Shown: in pieces, positions 25,111 to 33,761 of the stretch | Numbering within the stretch: position 1 is the stretch's first letter | How the letters are laid out: each line of letters opens with the position of its first letter | NCBI GenBank assembly: GCA_043763155.1 | Contig: JAYULW010000043.1 | Coordinates: forward strand, 1-46,453 | DNA length: 46,453 nt | Direction of reading: 5' to 3' | DNA from: JANYBV01 sp043763155 | GTDB lineage: Bacteria; Pseudomonadota; Alphaproteobacteria; Rickettsiales; SXRF01 | The notes under the pieces: generated by a model | The model's input: only the letters and a program-made list of their open reading frames with translations | Database searches by the model: none | What the model was told of the DNA's origin: nothing | Position numbers and translations under genes: made by a program

Positions 25111-28029
25111 TCAGGATGTGAGAAAGCTAATATAGTGGTCCAGCACCGATTGTTCAACTTGTATCAGGCGGGCCGTAAGCCCCTCGAAATCGGCCTCGCC
25201 CACCGCTTCCACCAGCAGCTTCTTAAGCCCTTGGGGTGCGTGCGCCATGTCGTAATCCTTTTCCGTGCAAAGCCGCAACATATTGAAAATATGGGTAAGA
25301 AAATGCAAATACCCCCGCAGCTCCTCGCATAATTCCGGGCTAATCAGCCCTTGCCCTGCCAGCCACAGGAAAATATCCCCCGCCCCCCCGGTGCGAAGCG
25401 CCTGCTTGCCGGGTGCGTGCAAGAGCAATAAATACTGCGCCAGAAAGTCCATGTCCACCAGCCCGCCGCGCACATATTTAATGTCCCACGGGTTGCTCGT
25501 GCCATGCTCCTTGGCAATGCGCTCGCGCATGTCGCTGATGTCGCCGCGCAGTGTCTGCGCGTGCCGCCCGGATGCCACCGCCTGCAAAATAAATTGCTGC
25601 AACGCCACCCGCAGCGAAATATCTCCCACATTGGGCCGCGCCTTGGTAAGCGCCATGAACTCAAACGTCCACGCCATCTCCGCAAAATACTGGTGCAGCG
25701 CCGGTAGCGATACTGCGAGCAACCCTTGCTTGCCCGAAGGCCTGAGCCGCGTATCCACCTCATACAGCCGCCCGTCGCGCGCAAGCGCCGTCAGCGCATT
25801 CAACAACCGCTGCGCCAACCGGTTATAATACACACTCGCGCTAAACGGCTTGCTGCCGTCCGACACCGCATCAAGGTCCGGCGCGTCATATACAAATACA
25901 AGGTCAATGTCGGACCCAAACGTAATCTCGCGGCTGCCAAGCCTGCCCAGCGAAAGGATCGCAAACCGCCCGCCGGGAATCACCCCATACGTCTTCACAA
26001 ATTCCTGCGTCACAATATCCAGCGCCTTTTGCACCGTCACATCCGCGAGGTGCGCAAGGAACATGCCCGTCTGCTCCGCCGTGATCATGCCCCGCAAAAG
26101 CTGCACGCCCGCCTGAAACTGCTTTTCGTTCCTAAACCGCCGCAGCCCGTCCATGCATTCTTCAAACCCCTCCACCATCAGGAGGCTTTCATTCAGCTGC
26201 TGCGTCAGGTACGCAAGCGAGGGCAGGGGCCCATAAAAATCCGCATACAGCACCGCGTCCAGCAGCTCCGGCATTTTGCTAAGAGAGTCCGCAAGCGTCG
26301 GCGCACTGCCCATAATATCGCTGATCAGCCCCAGCAAATGCGGGTTCGCATGAAACAGCGAAAACAACTGCACCCCTGAAGGCAAATGCAGCAAAAATTC
26401 ATTAAACCGCAAAAACGCCGCGTCCGGATTCGCCGTCTCGCTCAAGCGTTTCAGCAGCAGCGGCATCAACTCGGTCAGCAACTCCCGCGCCCGCTTGGTC
26501 CGCGTAGCCCGCCGCGACCCATGGTGCCACCCCATCACAATCTCCGACACTGTCCCCGGCGCGTTGTAGCCCATCGCCTTCAGCGTCTCGATCGTATCCG
26601 GGTCATGCACCGTGCCCGTAAACACAAGGTTGCCGCCTTCGCCCAGTTCCTGCGTCGCGCCCTCACTCTTGAAAGATGACGCATACAGCGCATGCACCCG
26701 CGTCAAATACCCCAGCAATACCTCGCTGAACGACGCAACATCGCCAAACCCCATGAACCCCGCAATCTGCGCCACGCCCTCATCCGTATCGGGCATGCTA
26801 TGCGTCTGCTCATCGGCCACCATCTGCAACCTATGTTCCAGCTTGCGGTAAAACGCATACGCCTCCAGCAGCAGCGCCTCGTCTTGGCCTGCCACAAGCC
26901 CATATTCAGTAAGCCGCATCAGCGTCTCGCACGTAGCCCTGCTGCGCAAAACCGGCTCCCGCCCACCCCAGATCAGCTGGTGGATCTGCGCAAAAAATTC
27001 AATCTCGCGAATCCCCCCGCGTCCCAGCTTGATATTGTGCCCCGCAATTGAAATCGTCTTGCTGTGCAGCGTATCCATCTGGCGCTTTATGGAGTGAATG
27101 TCATTAATCGCCGCAAAATCCAGACTCCGCCGCCACATAAACGGCGCAATACCCTTCAAAAACCGCTCACCCGCCGCCACATCGCCCGCCACGGGCCGCG
27201 CCTTGATCATCGCCGCGCGCTCCCAGTTTTGGCCCACGCTTTCATAATAATAATACGCAGCCTCCGTCGTCACCGCCGGGGGTGTGGAGGCCGGGTCGGG
27301 CCGCAGGCGCAAATCGGTGCGGAACACATAGCCCTGCGGCGTGCGCTCCTGCATCACCGTCACGATGTCATGCGCCACCCGGTTCATGAAATGCTGCTCC
27401 GTGTGCCGCCCTTTATAGGCAAGCTTCCCCACCTCATAAAAAAGAATCAAATCAATATCGCTCGAATAATTCAGCTCCCGCCCGCCGAGCTTGCCCATGC
27501 CCAGCACAATCAACCCGCTGCCGAAGGAGGGCTGCTGCGCATCCACCAGCGTAATCTCGCCGCGCTTGTGTGCCAGCGCCAGCAGCGTATCCACTACCCG
27601 CGTCAGGCTCCGCTCCGCAAGGTCCGAAAGAGCGCTGGTTACCTGCGTAAGCCCCCACACACCGCCAATATCCGCCAGCGCCACCAGCAGCGCCACTCGT
27701 CCCTTAAGCTGGCGCAGCGGCACCATCAGCGCCGAAACCTCGTCCGGCAGCGGCGCATCGCAACTGCGCATTACGGTTGCAAAACATCCATCCGCCCCCA
27801 TCTGCGCATAATCGCGCAGCACTTCGGGGTACAAAAACAACAACCGCGACAAATACGACGAATGCCCAAACACCGCCTCCATCAGCGCGCGTTCTTTAGC
27901 CAAGGGCGCAGCCGCTTCGCGCATCCACGCGCCCAGCTCGCCGCTCAGGCTTTGCGCGCGCTCATCCCATTCCTGGAAGCGGTGCTCCATCTCGGTCGTG
28001 TAAAAAGCCTGTGGCAAGGTAATGCTCAT
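25111..28029 (-). CDS. glnE: Glutamine synthetase adenylyltransferase/adenylyl-removing enzyme GlnE
   Basis: A 972-residue two-domain enzyme. Two nucleotidyltransferase domains are seen: GKLGGRELNYSSDIDLILFYE in the N-terminal half (deadenylylation) and LGRLGSREITFGSDIDLVFVYD in the C-terminal half (adenylylation), each with the G-x-x-x-SDIDL metal site. The linker regions carry GRGGIREIEFFAQI and VRGGLVDMDFLAQYL, also paired. GlnE sets glutamine synthetase activity in response to PII, tying nitrogen assimilation to glutamine level. ATG 28029 (MSITLPQAF) is preferred over TTG-type starts further up. The next ATG has no ribosome binding site and sits only a few bases from the predicted transcription start, so the mRNA may be leaderless. 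Confidence 0.96.
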   Translation of the reverse strand: MSITLPQAFYTTEMEHRFQEWDERAQSLSGELGAWMREAAAPLAKERALMEAVFGHSSYLSRLLFLYPEVLRDYAQMGADGCFATVMRSCDAPLPDEVSALMVPLRQLKGRVALLVALADIGGVWGLTQVTSALSDLAERSLTRVVDTLLALAHKRGEITLVDAQQPSFGSGLIVLGMGKLGGRELNYSSDIDLILFYEVGKLAYKGRHTEQHFMNRVAHDIVTVMQERTPQGYVFRTDLRLRPDPASTPPAVTTEAAYYYYESVGQNWERAAMIKARPVAGDVAAGERFLKGIAPFMWRRSLDFAAINDIHSIKRQMDTLHSKTISIAGHNIKLGRGGIREIEFFAQIHQLIWGGREPVLRSRATCETLMRLTEYGLVAGQDEALLLEAYAFYRKLEHRLQMVADEQTHSMPDTDEGVAQIAGFMGFGDVASFSEVLLGYLTRVHALYASSFKSEGATQELGEGGNLVFTGTVHDPDTIETLKAMGYNAPGTVSEIVMGWHHGSRRATRTKRARELLTELMPLLLKRLSETANPDAAFLRFNEFLLHLPSGVQLFSLFHANPHLLGLISDIMGSAPTLADSLSKMPELLDAVLYADFYGPLPSLAYLTQQLNESLLMVEGFEECMDGLRRFRNEKQFQAGVQLLRGMITAEQTGMFLAHLADVTVQKALDIVTQEFVKTYGVIPGGRFAILSLGRLGSREITFGSDIDLVFVYDAPDLDAVSDGSKPFSASVYYNRLAQRLLNALTALARDGRLYEVDTRLRPSGKQGLLAVSLPALHQYFAEMAWTFEFMALTKARPNVGDISLRVALQQFILQAVASGRHAQTLRGDISDMRERIAKEHGTSNPWDIKYVRGGLVDMDFLAQYLLLLHAPGKQALRTGGAGDIFLWLAGQGLISPELCEELRGYLHFLTHIFNMLRLCTEKDYDMAHAPQGLKKLLVEAVGEADFEGLTARLIQVEQSVLDHYISFLTS

Positions 28030-28041
28030 ACCAGAATATAT

Positions 28042-28069
28042 AGTATAAAAACCCGGCACTTGTATACAA
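28042..28069 (-). promoter_or_regulatory. Predicted promoter of glnE
   Basis: On the minus strand TTGTAT (28069-28064) and TATACT (28047-28042) are 16 bp apart, ending 12 bp before the glnE ATG. That leaves room for a leader of only about 5-7 nt. Confidence 0.5.
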
Positions 28070-28171
28070 TGCACATCAGGCCTTCGGGCACTCACGAAAA
28101 ATAAACTATGTTTTGTCAATTCCGCCTAAAACCACTATCACTAATGTTACAGTTAAAATGATCAGGCCCTG

Positions 28172-31100
28172 ATGCAATACACACCCCTTATCCGCAGCGC
28201 CGCGAAATTCGCAGGCGGCACAACGCTGGGCATCAGCGTGGCCCTGCTTTTGGCCTTCAATGCGCTGCTGCTCTGGGTTGCCACCGGCCCCCGCAATATT
28301 GATATTCTTTCCCCCTTCATCGAAGTCTCCTTAACCGACTCCAGCCACAACTACTCCATCAGCATCGGCGAAACATGGCTCATCTGGGATGGCTGGAAAC
28401 ACCCCATAGACATCCGCCTGAGGAATGTCTCGGTCCTCACCAAAGAACGCCAGCGCTTTTCCCGCTTCCCTGAAATCTCTGTGGGCATGGACGTGCTGGA
28501 ACTCATGCGCGGCAACTTGCTGCCCTCATCCCTCACCATCTCCCACCCCGTCTTAAGCCTCTACCAGAAAGACGACCGCTCCATCTCCTTCGGCTTCCGC
28601 CCCGAAAAAGATGACGACGCCAAACCCGCAGAATCCGGCGAGGCAGTTGCTGAAACCCCTGTTGAGAAATCCCCGGAAAAGCCAGAAGCTCAGGCCGCCA
28701 CCCCCATTGACGGCCAGACGGAAACAAACTCCGTGCCCTTCAATGTGGTGCTGAACCAGCTCATTGACCCCGACGCCAAATCCCCGCTGCGCAAACTCCG
28801 CACCGTCACCATCTTGAATGCCGACGTAAGCGTGGGCAACACCCATAGCGGCGTGTTCTTCACCGCCACCGAAGCCAACCTCGTCTTCAAAAACAATCAT
28901 CGCGGCGCGCAAGCCTTCGGCAGCGCTAAAATCACCTATAACGATAGCGAGTCCCGCCTCGACGCTAATTTCAGCCTTCCGCTGGGCGAGCCGGTCATCA
29001 ACGGCGAAGTAAGCTTCGGCCCGCTCATGCCCGGCACGCTCGCCGATTTATTCACCAGCAAAACCGAAATCAGCGCCTTCAAATTCCCCGTCAAAGGCAA
29101 AGGCAAAATGCAGCTTGAGCGCAGCGGCACCCTGAAGAACCTCGACTTCTCCCTCGACGGCGGCAAAGGCACTATCGAAACCGACCGCCTCGACAGCGTG
29201 CTGCCCGTAACGTCCCTGCACGCCGAAGGCAGCGTTAGCAACGGTGGCGCCAACATTGACATCAAGCAGTTCCTCCTCGACCTCGACGGCACCACCATCG
29301 AGCTGCAGGGCACAGGCCTTATTGACGGCGACAACTCCGCCTTGCACGCCCACGTCCTCGCCAAAAACATCACCAACGATAACATGCATATGTTCTGGCC
29401 GCTGGGTATTGCCCCGCTCTCCCGCGACTGGCTCACCAAAAATATTTACAGCGGCAGCTACCCGCAGGCCGAAGCGCAAATCAACATCCAGCCCGGCGAC
29501 CTCGCCAAAGATGTCCTGCCCAAAGAAGCCATTGACGCCACCATTCAATTGCAAGATGCCAGCATCAGCTACCTGCCCGAACACCCCGAAGTCATCGGCG
29601 TCAAAGGCGCAATCCATGTGGACGGCCTGAGCCTGAACGCCAAAATCTTCGAAGGCCACTACATGCGCGACACCACGCTCTCAAACGGCGACCTCGCCAT
29701 TGACGACCTCAACGACGACAACCCTTACATTAAACTCGCCTTCGACGCCCATTCCAGCGGCCGCGACATCGTAAAGTTCTTAGGCCTGCCCCGCCTCGGC
29801 CACGCCAAGCGCCTAAGCCTCACCGAAGACGGCGCCGAAGGCACAGTTAGCGGCCACGCCGCCGTAGGCTTCCGCTTCTTCGCCTCCAAGGCAGACAGCG
29901 ACGACGACATCACCTACGACCTCACCGCCGATGTGAAGGACGTAAGCCAGCCCAACCTGCTCGGCAAATTCGAAATCCGCAAAGCCACCGGATCGGTTAC
30001 CCTCGACAACAAACATATCGAGTTCAAAGGCAGCGGCGACGTAAACGGCGCAAGCGCCCAAGAAGCCACCGTCAAATACCTCTTCACCCCCGAAGCGGGC
30101 TACGACACTTTCATTGATACCACCGCCACCACGCCCGTCGCAGCCCTCCCGCGCTTCGGCTACCCCGCCTTCGATTTCATTAAAGGAACCTTGGGCGTGA
30201 AGGCCTCCCTCAAAGTCGGTGCCGACAAAGAAGTCGCCAACGCAACCATTGACATGACTCATGCCACCATCGCCTTCACGCCTGTGCGCTACACCAAGCC
30301 CGACGGCGAACCCGCAACGCTTGAGCTAACGTCTGAGAAAAAAGACGGCATCACCACCATTCCCAATTTTCATGTCAAAGGCGCGCATCTCGACGGCAAA
30401 GGCAGCGCCGACCTCACCAAAGATAAAAGCGATCTCGCCAGCGTCAGCTTCGACGACCTCACCTACGGCGACACCAAGCTCACAAGCATGACGTATGAAA
30501 AACTCGAAGGCGGCTTCCGCATGGACGCCAAAGGCCAGACCGCCGATCTCGCCCCGTGGTTCGCCAGCAAAAAAGGCGAAGCCAGCACCTTCTCCTTCGA
30601 GCATTTCCCGGTCATGAAACTGAACGTGGACGTAAAAGAAGTAGCGCTCGGTGAGGGCAGGGGCTTAGGCGCGGTCCACGGCACCCTCGACTGCGACCGC
30701 ATCTGCAATGCCGCAAATATTGACGGCAAAACAGTGGATGGCAAACCCTTCGAATTCAAAATCCTGAAAAACCCCAAGGGCAAACGCCAGATTTCGCTGC
30801 ATGCCGAAAGCGCAGGGCCACTGCTCAAAGCCGTGGGCATCTTCGACAGCATGGAAGGCGGCGACCTCACCATCATCGGAACGTATAACGACAAACCCGA
30901 CCGCAGCATCCTGCGCGCCCGCGCCGACATCTCCACCTACACCGTAAAAGACGCGCCCGTCCTCGCCAAAATCCTCTCGCTTGCATCGCTCTCTGGCTTC
31001 TTCGACACGCTCAACGGCAAGGGCATCATCTTCCATAAACTCCGCGCCCCCTTCACCCTGTCCAACGACGTGCTAACCATCACCGACGCCAAAACCTACG

Positions 31101-31411
31101 GCGACGCCATGGGCATGACCATTGAAGGCAACATCAACTTCCCCGGCCAGATACTGGATTTAAGCGGCACCATCGTACCGTCCTATTCGCTCAACACCGT
31201 ACTGGGCAAAGTCCCCGTTATCGGCGCAGCCCTCATGGGTGGCGAGGGCAAAGGCGTATTCGCCGCCAGCTACAGCATCAAAGGCTCCGGCTCCGAGCCT
31301 GAGGTGCGCGTAAACCCGCTCTCCATCCTCACCCCCGGCTTCCTGCGCGGCCTGTTCGACATCTTCGACAGCCCCAGCAAAACCGCCGACGACGAGTTCG
31401 AAGAAGAATAA
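28172..31411 (+). CDS. AsmA-like / YhdP-type envelope protein
   Basis: A 1079-residue protein with one N-terminal membrane anchor (about residues 15-38, GGTTLGISVALLLAFNALLL) followed by a very long beta-rich periplasmic part. The C-terminal region (FDTLNGKGIIFHKLRAPF, DAMGMTIEGNINFPGQILDLSGTIVPSYSLNT, GGEGKGVFAASYSIKGSGSEPEVRVNPLS) is the conserved AsmA-like end seen in YhdP, TamB and relatives. Such proteins bridge the periplasm and move phospholipids to the outer membrane. A charged Glu/Pro linker at about residues 150-185 is variable. It is transcribed divergently from glnE and ends convergently with marR. AsmA/YhdP families overlap, so I give no symbol. Confidence 0.88.
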   Translation: MQYTPLIRSAAKFAGGTTLGISVALLLAFNALLLWVATGPRNIDILSPFIEVSLTDSSHNYSISIGETWLIWDGWKHPIDIRLRNVSVLTKERQRFSRFPEISVGMDVLELMRGNLLPSSLTISHPVLSLYQKDDRSISFGFRPEKDDDAKPAESGEAVAETPVEKSPEKPEAQAATPIDGQTETNSVPFNVVLNQLIDPDAKSPLRKLRTVTILNADVSVGNTHSGVFFTATEANLVFKNNHRGAQAFGSAKITYNDSESRLDANFSLPLGEPVINGEVSFGPLMPGTLADLFTSKTEISAFKFPVKGKGKMQLERSGTLKNLDFSLDGGKGTIETDRLDSVLPVTSLHAEGSVSNGGANIDIKQFLLDLDGTTIELQGTGLIDGDNSALHAHVLAKNITNDNMHMFWPLGIAPLSRDWLTKNIYSGSYPQAEAQINIQPGDLAKDVLPKEAIDATIQLQDASISYLPEHPEVIGVKGAIHVDGLSLNAKIFEGHYMRDTTLSNGDLAIDDLNDDNPYIKLAFDAHSSGRDIVKFLGLPRLGHAKRLSLTEDGAEGTVSGHAAVGFRFFASKADSDDDITYDLTADVKDVSQPNLLGKFEIRKATGSVTLDNKHIEFKGSGDVNGASAQEATVKYLFTPEAGYDTFIDTTATTPVAALPRFGYPAFDFIKGTLGVKASLKVGADKEVANATIDMTHATIAFTPVRYTKPDGEPATLELTSEKKDGITTIPNFHVKGAHLDGKGSADLTKDKSDLASVSFDDLTYGDTKLTSMTYEKLEGGFRMDAKGQTADLAPWFASKKGEASTFSFEHFPVMKLNVDVKEVALGEGRGLGAVHGTLDCDRICNAANIDGKTVDGKPFEFKILKNPKGKRQISLHAESAGPLLKAVGIFDSMEGGDLTIIGTYNDKPDRSILRARADISTYTVKDAPVLAKILSLASLSGFFDTLNGKGIIFHKLRAPFTLSNDVLTITDAKTYGDAMGMTIEGNINFPGQILDLSGTIVPSYSLNTVLGKVPVIGAALMGGEGKGVFAASYSIKGSGSEPEVRVNPLSILTPGFLRGLFDIFDSPSKTADDEFEEE

Positions 31412-31433
31412 TCTAAAATAAAAAAAGGAAATT

Positions 31434-31555
31434 CAGCGTAGCGAGCCAAATGCTAGGCGGCGAGGAGTGAGAAACCGCAAGCATAGCAGCGCTATGTGCG
31501 GATTTCGAGTACCGCAAGCAACGACGCAGTTGGCCGATAGGCTGGATTTACGCTG
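31434..31555. repeat. Long imperfect palindrome between convergent genes
   Basis: The 136-bp gap between the AsmA-like gene and marR, plus the last codons of marR, is a nested palindrome. The ends CAGCGTA (31434-31440) and TACGCTG (31549-31555) are inverted. The core is a strong hairpin: CATAGC-AGC-GCTATG (31482-31496), then CCGC/GCGG, then AAA/TTT. Such elements are often dispersed intergenic repeats; only one copy lies in this window. Confidence 0.5.
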
Positions 31556-31919
31556 CTTCTTTGGACATGCTGAGAATGATGTCGGCAAACTCGCTCAGAT
31601 AAACTGAACCCTTCACCGTGCGCTGAATCAGCACATTGCGCTTGTCCTGACGGTCGCGGATGCGCTTCACCAGCTTGCTTTTTTCCAGCGCGTCCACCGC
31701 GCGGCAAACCGCAGGCTTGGAAATCATGAGGTCATCGGCAAGGCTTTTAATGCTATGCGGCGGCGGCATCAGGTACACGTTCAAAAGCACCGCCGTCTGG
31801 CGCGCCGACAAATCGAGCGGCATTTGTTTCAGCGCAGTAGCCGTCACCCCGTGCCAGAACGAAAGCGCACGAATGATTTTCGACGAGCCTACTTTAGTGT
31901 CATCTTTTGTTTGTACCAT
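31548..31919 (-). CDS. MarR-family transcriptional regulator
   Basis: A 123-residue winged-helix protein. LSARQTAVLLNVYL, the recognition helix region SIKSLADDLMISKPAVCRAVDALEKSKLV, and the wing KRIRDRQDKRNVLIQRT are the MarR pattern. Its start lies inside pepA (20-bp overlap), so it is the last gene of the tkt operon and coupled to pepA translation. No ligand or target can be read. The protein is slightly short at the C-terminus for the family, where the last dimerisation helix ends at SMSKEAA, and this end overlaps the palindrome at 31434-31555. Confidence 0.9.
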   Translation of the reverse strand: MVQTKDDTKVGSSKIIRALSFWHGVTATALKQMPLDLSARQTAVLLNVYLMPPPHSIKSLADDLMISKPAVCRAVDALEKSKLVKRIRDRQDKRNVLIQRTVKGSVYLSEFADIILSMSKEAA

Positions 31920-33312
31920 AACGATCCTTCAACATCGCAAAAAGGGCACGAACGGCCATGGCTTCGCCACCTTGCGGGCGGCCCGGACGGGTGCTTGAAT
32001 TCCATGCCATCATGTCTACATGAAGCCAGGAGGGTGTTTTACTTACAAATTCCTGCAAATACAAGGCCGCAGTAATCGCCCCGCCCATGCCCGATTCCGG
32101 GTCGTTGGAAAGATCGGCAACCGAACTATCTATCTGTTTTCTATAGCCTTTCCACAAAGGTAAACGCCACAGCGGGTCTCCTTGCGCTGCCGAATACTGG
32201 GATACGTCCTGCGCTAATTTTTCATCCGCCGTAAAAAACGCCGGAATATCGGTGCCGAGCGCCACGCGCGCCGCGCCCGTGAGCGTTGCAAAATCAATCA
32301 GCAAATCCGGCTGCTCGTCATCGGCTTCCGCCAGCGCGTCACAAAGAATCAGGCGGCCCTCAGCATCGGTATTGCCAATCTCCACCGAAATACCTTTACG
32401 CGAGCGCACCACATCCAGCGGTCGCATGGCATTGCCACCCACGCTGTTTTCCACAATCGGCAGCAACACGCGCAAACTAATCGGCAGGCCCGCATCCACA
32501 ATCGCACTCGCCAGTGCCAGCACGCACGCCGCCCCGCCCATGTCTTTTTTCATGAGCTTCATATTGCCCGAAGACTTCAAATCCAGCCCGCCCGAATCAA
32601 ACGTCACGCCCTTGCCAACCAGCGTCACCTTCGGCGCACCTTTGCGCGCAAAACGAATATCCACAAGGTGAGGGGGCACGTCGCAGGCCTTGCCCACGGT
32701 ATAAATCAGCGGGTAATTCGCCTTCAGCAGCGCCTCGCCCTTAATCACGCTCACCTTACCCTTATGCCCGTTACCCCACGCCACGGCCTCTGCCGCCAGC
32801 GCCGCCGGGTTCATGTCATTAGCGGGTGCATTGATCAAATCCCGCGCCCAGCAGATCGAGCGCGTCATCGAGCGCACATACGCAAGGTCGCAGCCCTTGG
32901 GCGCAACCAGCTGCGCAATCTTCGGCGCAGCCTTTTTATATTTCGTGAATTTATACCCCGAAAGCGCCCAGCCCAGCGCCAGCTCCGTGGCCTCCGCGTC
33001 GCTAAACTTACCTTCTAAATGATAGGCCCCCACCGGAAGCTGCGCGGGCACAGCCGCAATCGCCCACGTGTCGGGCGTATCCGCCACCACGCACACCGCG
33101 CCCGCAAACACCCCGTCCTTACCCGGAAGCAAACCCACCGCCCCCGCAGAAGCCTTAAACCCAGAGCTGTCCAGCCAGTTGCGCGTTTGTGCGCTTTGCG
33201 CTTTCAGCCATGCGGCAAATTGCTTCTCACGCACCACATGCACCGGAGTCGTGGGCTGGCGTGCTTTGCCGAGGTTCGGCGCTTTATCAAGTATGGGAAA
33301 GGGGCTGCTCAT
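31900..33312 (-). CDS. Leucyl aminopeptidase, M17 family
   Basis: A 470-residue cytosolic dimetal aminopeptidase. GKGVTFDSGGLDLK supplies a metal-binding Asp and Lys, and the signature NTDAEGRLILCDAL is intact; KKDMGGAACVLALA and ENSVGGNAMRPLDVV also match. It removes N-terminal residues from peptides. ATG 33312 (MSSPFPIL) is preferred; the frame extends upstream to 33345 without likely coding. The N-terminal domain is short and diverged from PepA, resembling the PepB-like M17 group of alphaproteobacteria, so I leave out a symbol. It lies 29 bp after the hypothetical gene. Confidence 0.93.
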   Translation of the reverse strand: MSSPFPILDKAPNLGKARQPTTPVHVVREKQFAAWLKAQSAQTRNWLDSSGFKASAGAVGLLPGKDGVFAGAVCVVADTPDTWAIAAVPAQLPVGAYHLEGKFSDAEATELALGWALSGYKFTKYKKAAPKIAQLVAPKGCDLAYVRSMTRSICWARDLINAPANDMNPAALAAEAVAWGNGHKGKVSVIKGEALLKANYPLIYTVGKACDVPPHLVDIRFARKGAPKVTLVGKGVTFDSGGLDLKSSGNMKLMKKDMGGAACVLALASAIVDAGLPISLRVLLPIVENSVGGNAMRPLDVVRSRKGISVEIGNTDAEGRLILCDALAEADDEQPDLLIDFATLTGAARVALGTDIPAFFTADEKLAQDVSQYSAAQGDPLWRLPLWKGYRKQIDSSVADLSNDPESGMGGAITAALYLQEFVSKTPSWLHVDMMAWNSSTRPGRPQGGEAMAVRALFAMLKDRYGTNKR

Positions 33313-33341
33313 AGCCCTTATATATAATTCCAATTCCGGAA

Positions 33342-33758
33342 TCATTCAAGCGGCAGCAGCCATAATTTGCAATTTACATACACCTGGTACGTATAGCGCA
33401 AATCCAGTGCCTGGAACTCGCCCTCCACCCATACCACGCCGAGTTGCAACGCAATATCCTTAAGCTTTTCCCGCGTCGGCCCCGCAGCCGTGGAGCGCAC
33501 ATACGCATGCCCGATGCGCATCGCGCTAATCGTTTCCGCTGCCGCATCGTCACAATTAAGAATCAGCGTAGCCACCACATCGGGGTAGTTCATGTGCGCT
33601 TTTTCATACATGGTGAGCAAATATTGCGCGCCCGCAAAGCGCAAAGCGCCAGTCGCCGTCTGTAATACTAAAGGAACCTCTAATTCATGCGCGACCTTAA
33701 AGGCCTCCCGCATATGGGCCAGCGTATGGGCGATGATAACCCGCCCAAAATCCGTCAT
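33342..33758 (-). CDS. Conserved hypothetical protein (138 residues)
   Basis: I cannot name a family. The protein begins MTDFGRVIIAHTLAHMREAF and has no signal peptide or membrane segment. It looks like a small alpha/beta protein: VPLVLQTATGALRFAGAQYLL, VATLILNCDDAAAETISAMRIGHAYVR, then a Trp-containing end YVNCKLWLLPLE. It starts 3 bp after the pgk stop and is therefore part of the tkt-gapA-pgk-pepA-marR operon. Context does not give its role. Confidence 0.8.
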   Translation of the reverse strand: MTDFGRVIIAHTLAHMREAFKVAHELEVPLVLQTATGALRFAGAQYLLTMYEKAHMNYPDVVATLILNCDDAAAETISAMRIGHAYVRSTAAGPTREKLKDIALQLGVVWVEGEFQALDLRYTYQVYVNCKLWLLPLE

Positions 33759-33761
33759 ACG

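Noticed and set aside
28162..28350. Minus-strand frame upstream of glnE as an N-terminal extension or separate gene
   Set aside because: It lies antisense to the AsmA-like gene, and the glnE family similarity begins only after the ATG at 28029.
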